From assembly GCA_030530775.1 (NCBI GenBank), contig JAUMUG010000005.1, positions 202,286 to 266,285 of the forward strand: DNA of 64,000 bases, read 5' to 3'. Shown here piece by piece: positions 62,633 through 64,000 of this stretch (positions within the stretch are counted from its first letter, which is position 1; each line of letters begins with the position of its first letter). This stretch comes from Lautropia sp. GTDB taxonomy: Bacteria; Pseudomonadota; Gammaproteobacteria; Burkholderiales; Burkholderiaceae_E. The position numbers and the translations under genes were made by a program. A model generated the notes under the pieces. It did not search any database, had not been told where the DNA came from, and saw only the letters and a list, made by a program, of their open reading frames with translations.

Positions 62633-63424
62633 TTAGTCATGGGCCAGTTGCACAATGGTGGGTTTTCTTTTGCAAAGTTCACGCATTTTGGCGGTGCTTT
62701 CTTGGTGTAATTTGGCATCCATGCACACACCATCAATGTTGCCCGCGATCATGTCTTTTTCACGATAAGACGCATCACCACCAATCAAAATATAGTGTTC
62801 GCCCATGTCCACTACCACTGCCTGATGCCCGAGCGTATGTCCCGGTGTCGGTACGAGGCGGACTTTGCCGTCGGCAGTGAGCTTGTGCGAGCGGTCAAAA
62901 CTTTCAAACGCCCCGTCATTAAATACTGCCGCCTGCGGTTGGAACCAGTCGGGATAGTGCATGGTCAGGTAGCCGTTAAATACGGCGTCGGCAGCCTTGA
63001 TGCCCTGAATTTCGGTGTCGGTCAGCACAAAACGGCTGTTCGGAAAGTTGGGAAGCCCGCCTGCGTGATCGCCGTGCATATGGGTCATCACCACCGTATC
63101 GATTTTCAACGGGTCAAAGCCTTTGGCTTTCAGCACTTCGCCCACTTCTTCGCCCGGTTTCACGCCGCGACGTTCGCAAAACCGCATAAAGGGGTGCCAC
63201 CACGGCTGATAGCCTTTGTCGTTGGCACGGCTGCTCTCGCCCGTATCCACCAGAATCAAGCCTTCGTCATGCTCAATCAGCCAGCAGCCGATGGGCAGTC
63301 GGGGAGACCATTTCATATCGGTCAGCACGTCCAGCACCCGCAACGGGCGGGCGAAAAAACGGGCGAGTTGATGGTGAATTTTAATCTGTACCCAACCTGT
63401 GGTCAGGCAATGCACTTTAATCAT
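62633..63424 (-). CDS. MBL-fold hydrolase, N-acyl-homoserine-lactonase-like
   Basis: 263-residue metallo-beta-lactamase-fold enzyme. The zinc motif HMHGDHAGG (HxHxDH) is near residue 107, with later ligands in VPTPGHTLGHQ (His) and LIGGDASY (Asp) and a final LAHD. GCWLIEHDEGLILVDTG and the overall length fit the AttM/AiiA lactonase-like branch; other lactones or esters are possible. The start MIKVHCLTTG is chosen; 20 earlier codons are not conserved-looking. Codon use is AT-richer than the rest of the window. Confidence 0.85.
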   Translation of the reverse strand: MIKVHCLTTGWVQIKIHHQLARFFARPLRVLDVLTDMKWSPRLPIGCWLIEHDEGLILVDTGESSRANDKGYQPWWHPFMRFCERRGVKPGEEVGEVLKAKGFDPLKIDTVVMTHMHGDHAGGLPNFPNSRFVLTDTEIQGIKAADAVFNGYLTMHYPDWFQPQAAVFNDGAFESFDRSHKLTADGKVRLVPTPGHTLGHQAVVVDMGEHYILIGGDASYREKDMIAGNIDGVCMDAKLHQESTAKMRELCKRKPTIVQLAHD

Positions 63425-63640
63425 GTCGGATTGTTTCTTATTATTGAAAATGCTTATTTTAGAAGCTTGAACATGAAACGGCAAACGCTAAAATCCTTAT
63501 GACCGACTTGATAAGCATATAAAATATCAAAAATATAGGTATAACTTGAAATTTTTCAGCCAAAGCGGTAGCCTGCCTTTTTAAGGGTGGCTCCAGCTAC
63601 AAAACCGCATTCAAAACCAACCAAAACAGGAGCAACCCTG

Positions 63641-63739
63641 ATGACGCAATCTTTAAACAGCGAACCGAGCCAAGCCGTATCCGCCCTGATTGATGCCGGC
63701 TGCCATTACCGCCTGTCCGAACCGTTTTTTCAACCATAA
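63641..63739 (+). pseudogene. Short ORF, probably the start of a truncated gene
   Basis: 32 codons (MTQSLNSEPSQAVSALIDAG, then CHYRLSEP) from an ATG with AACAGGAGCAACC upstream to a TAA just before the next gene. It reads like a real N-terminus cut short by a deletion; the family is not recognised. Confidence 0.4.
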
Positions 63740-63749
63740 GGAGAACATG

Positions 63750-64000
63750 ATGCAAAACATCACGCTCTACACCCACCCCTTTTCATGCGGTACTTATGTG
63801 GTTTGGATGCTCAAAGAATGCGGTGCGGAATATACCGCCATTCCGATCCAGTTCGGCGGACAAATCAAATCCGCCGATTATTTGGCAATCAATCCGCAGG
63901 GGCAGGTTCCCGCACTCAAATTCAGCACAACGGTGCTGACCGAAACCGCCGCCCGTCTGCCGCAGGTTACGCATCTGGCACTGATAGGCAACGGCGGCTA
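63750..64000 (+). CDS. Glutathione S-transferase-like protein, N-terminal part (runs off window)
   Basis: Starts with the thioredoxin-fold domain of GSTs: ITLYTHPFSCGTYVVWMLKECGAEY (Ser/Cys active site), then YLAINPQGQVPALKF with the cis-Pro glutathione-binding motif, and LTETAA. AAGGAG lies six bases before the ATG; an overlapping ATG is three bases earlier. From residue about 70 the sequence (ARLPQVTHLALIGNGG) no longer looks like a GST, so the gene may be chimeric or deleted internally. The right end is outside the window. Confidence 0.7.
   Translation, partial: MQNITLYTHPFSCGTYVVWMLKECGAEYTAIPIQFGGQIKSADYLAINPQGQVPALKFSTTVLTETAARLPQVTHLALIGNGG

Overview
The window is high-GC DNA with the gene content of a betaproteobacterium, most likely Burkholderiales. 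Supporting clues are the rsmD-coaD-ferredoxin order divergent from ftsY, EpsL/EpsE-type polysaccharide proteins, a CNP1-like lipoprotein, a UbiM-type ubiquinone hydroxylase and a sigma54-type pilin promoter. A Lautropia-like oral or mucosal organism would fit, because the right end (about 62.3-64 kb) is visibly AT-richer and reads like Neisseriaceae DNA. That placement is an inference; no rRNA, tRNA or CRISPR array was seen.

Region 1 (0-11.2 kb) is a surface-polysaccharide locus. It has an initiating sugar-phosphate transferase, an EpsL-type outer-membrane barrel, an EpsE/Wza-type export protein, a zinc-finger C-methyltransferase, a DUF4910 aminopeptidase-like protein, a glutamate-1-semialdehyde-aminomutase-like PLP enzyme, a phytanoyl-CoA-dioxygenase-like oxygenase and glucose-1-phosphate cytidylyltransferase (rfbF). 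It could make a modified CDP-linked sugar, but the CDP-glucose dehydratase, flippase, polymerase and glycosyltransferases are not in the window.

Region 2 (11.2-51.4 kb) is chromosomal core. It holds a ChaN-like lipoprotein, ftsY, rsmD, coaD, ferredoxin, a D-amino-acid dehydrogenase, a fungal-neutral-type trehalase just downstream of ppk1 and divergent from ppx, a DASS transporter, a CNP1-like lipoprotein, a YigZ/IMPACT protein, a DUF4432 mutarotase-like secreted protein, a purine permease with a structured leader, an orphan MetQ, a QueF-like/VUT pair, CorA, cyoABCD plus SURF1, an AGCS symporter, feoA-feoB plus a tiny Cys-rich FeoB partner, an APP1-type phosphatase, ubiM, a TehA/SLAC1-family transporter behind simple repeats, and an MFS permease whose start lies in a Fur-like box.

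Region 3 (51.4-55.6 kb) has a Tat-exported TMAO/DMSO-type molybdoenzyme carrying a C-terminal c-type heme domain, with an FNR-type palindrome upstream, then a type IV pilin behind a sigma54-type promoter.

Region 4 (55.7-62.3 kb) is accessory DNA. Three toxin-antitoxin pairs (FitAB-like, VapBC, TacAT-like) are interleaved with IS3 transposase fragments, a lipoprotein gene with two 63-residue repeats and two in-frame stops before its conserved C-terminus, a remnant of a paralogue of that gene, and the 3' end of a group II intron. Region 5 (62.3-64 kb) is the AT-richer segment with an MBL-fold lactonase-like enzyme and the start of a glutathione S-transferase-like gene that runs off the edge.
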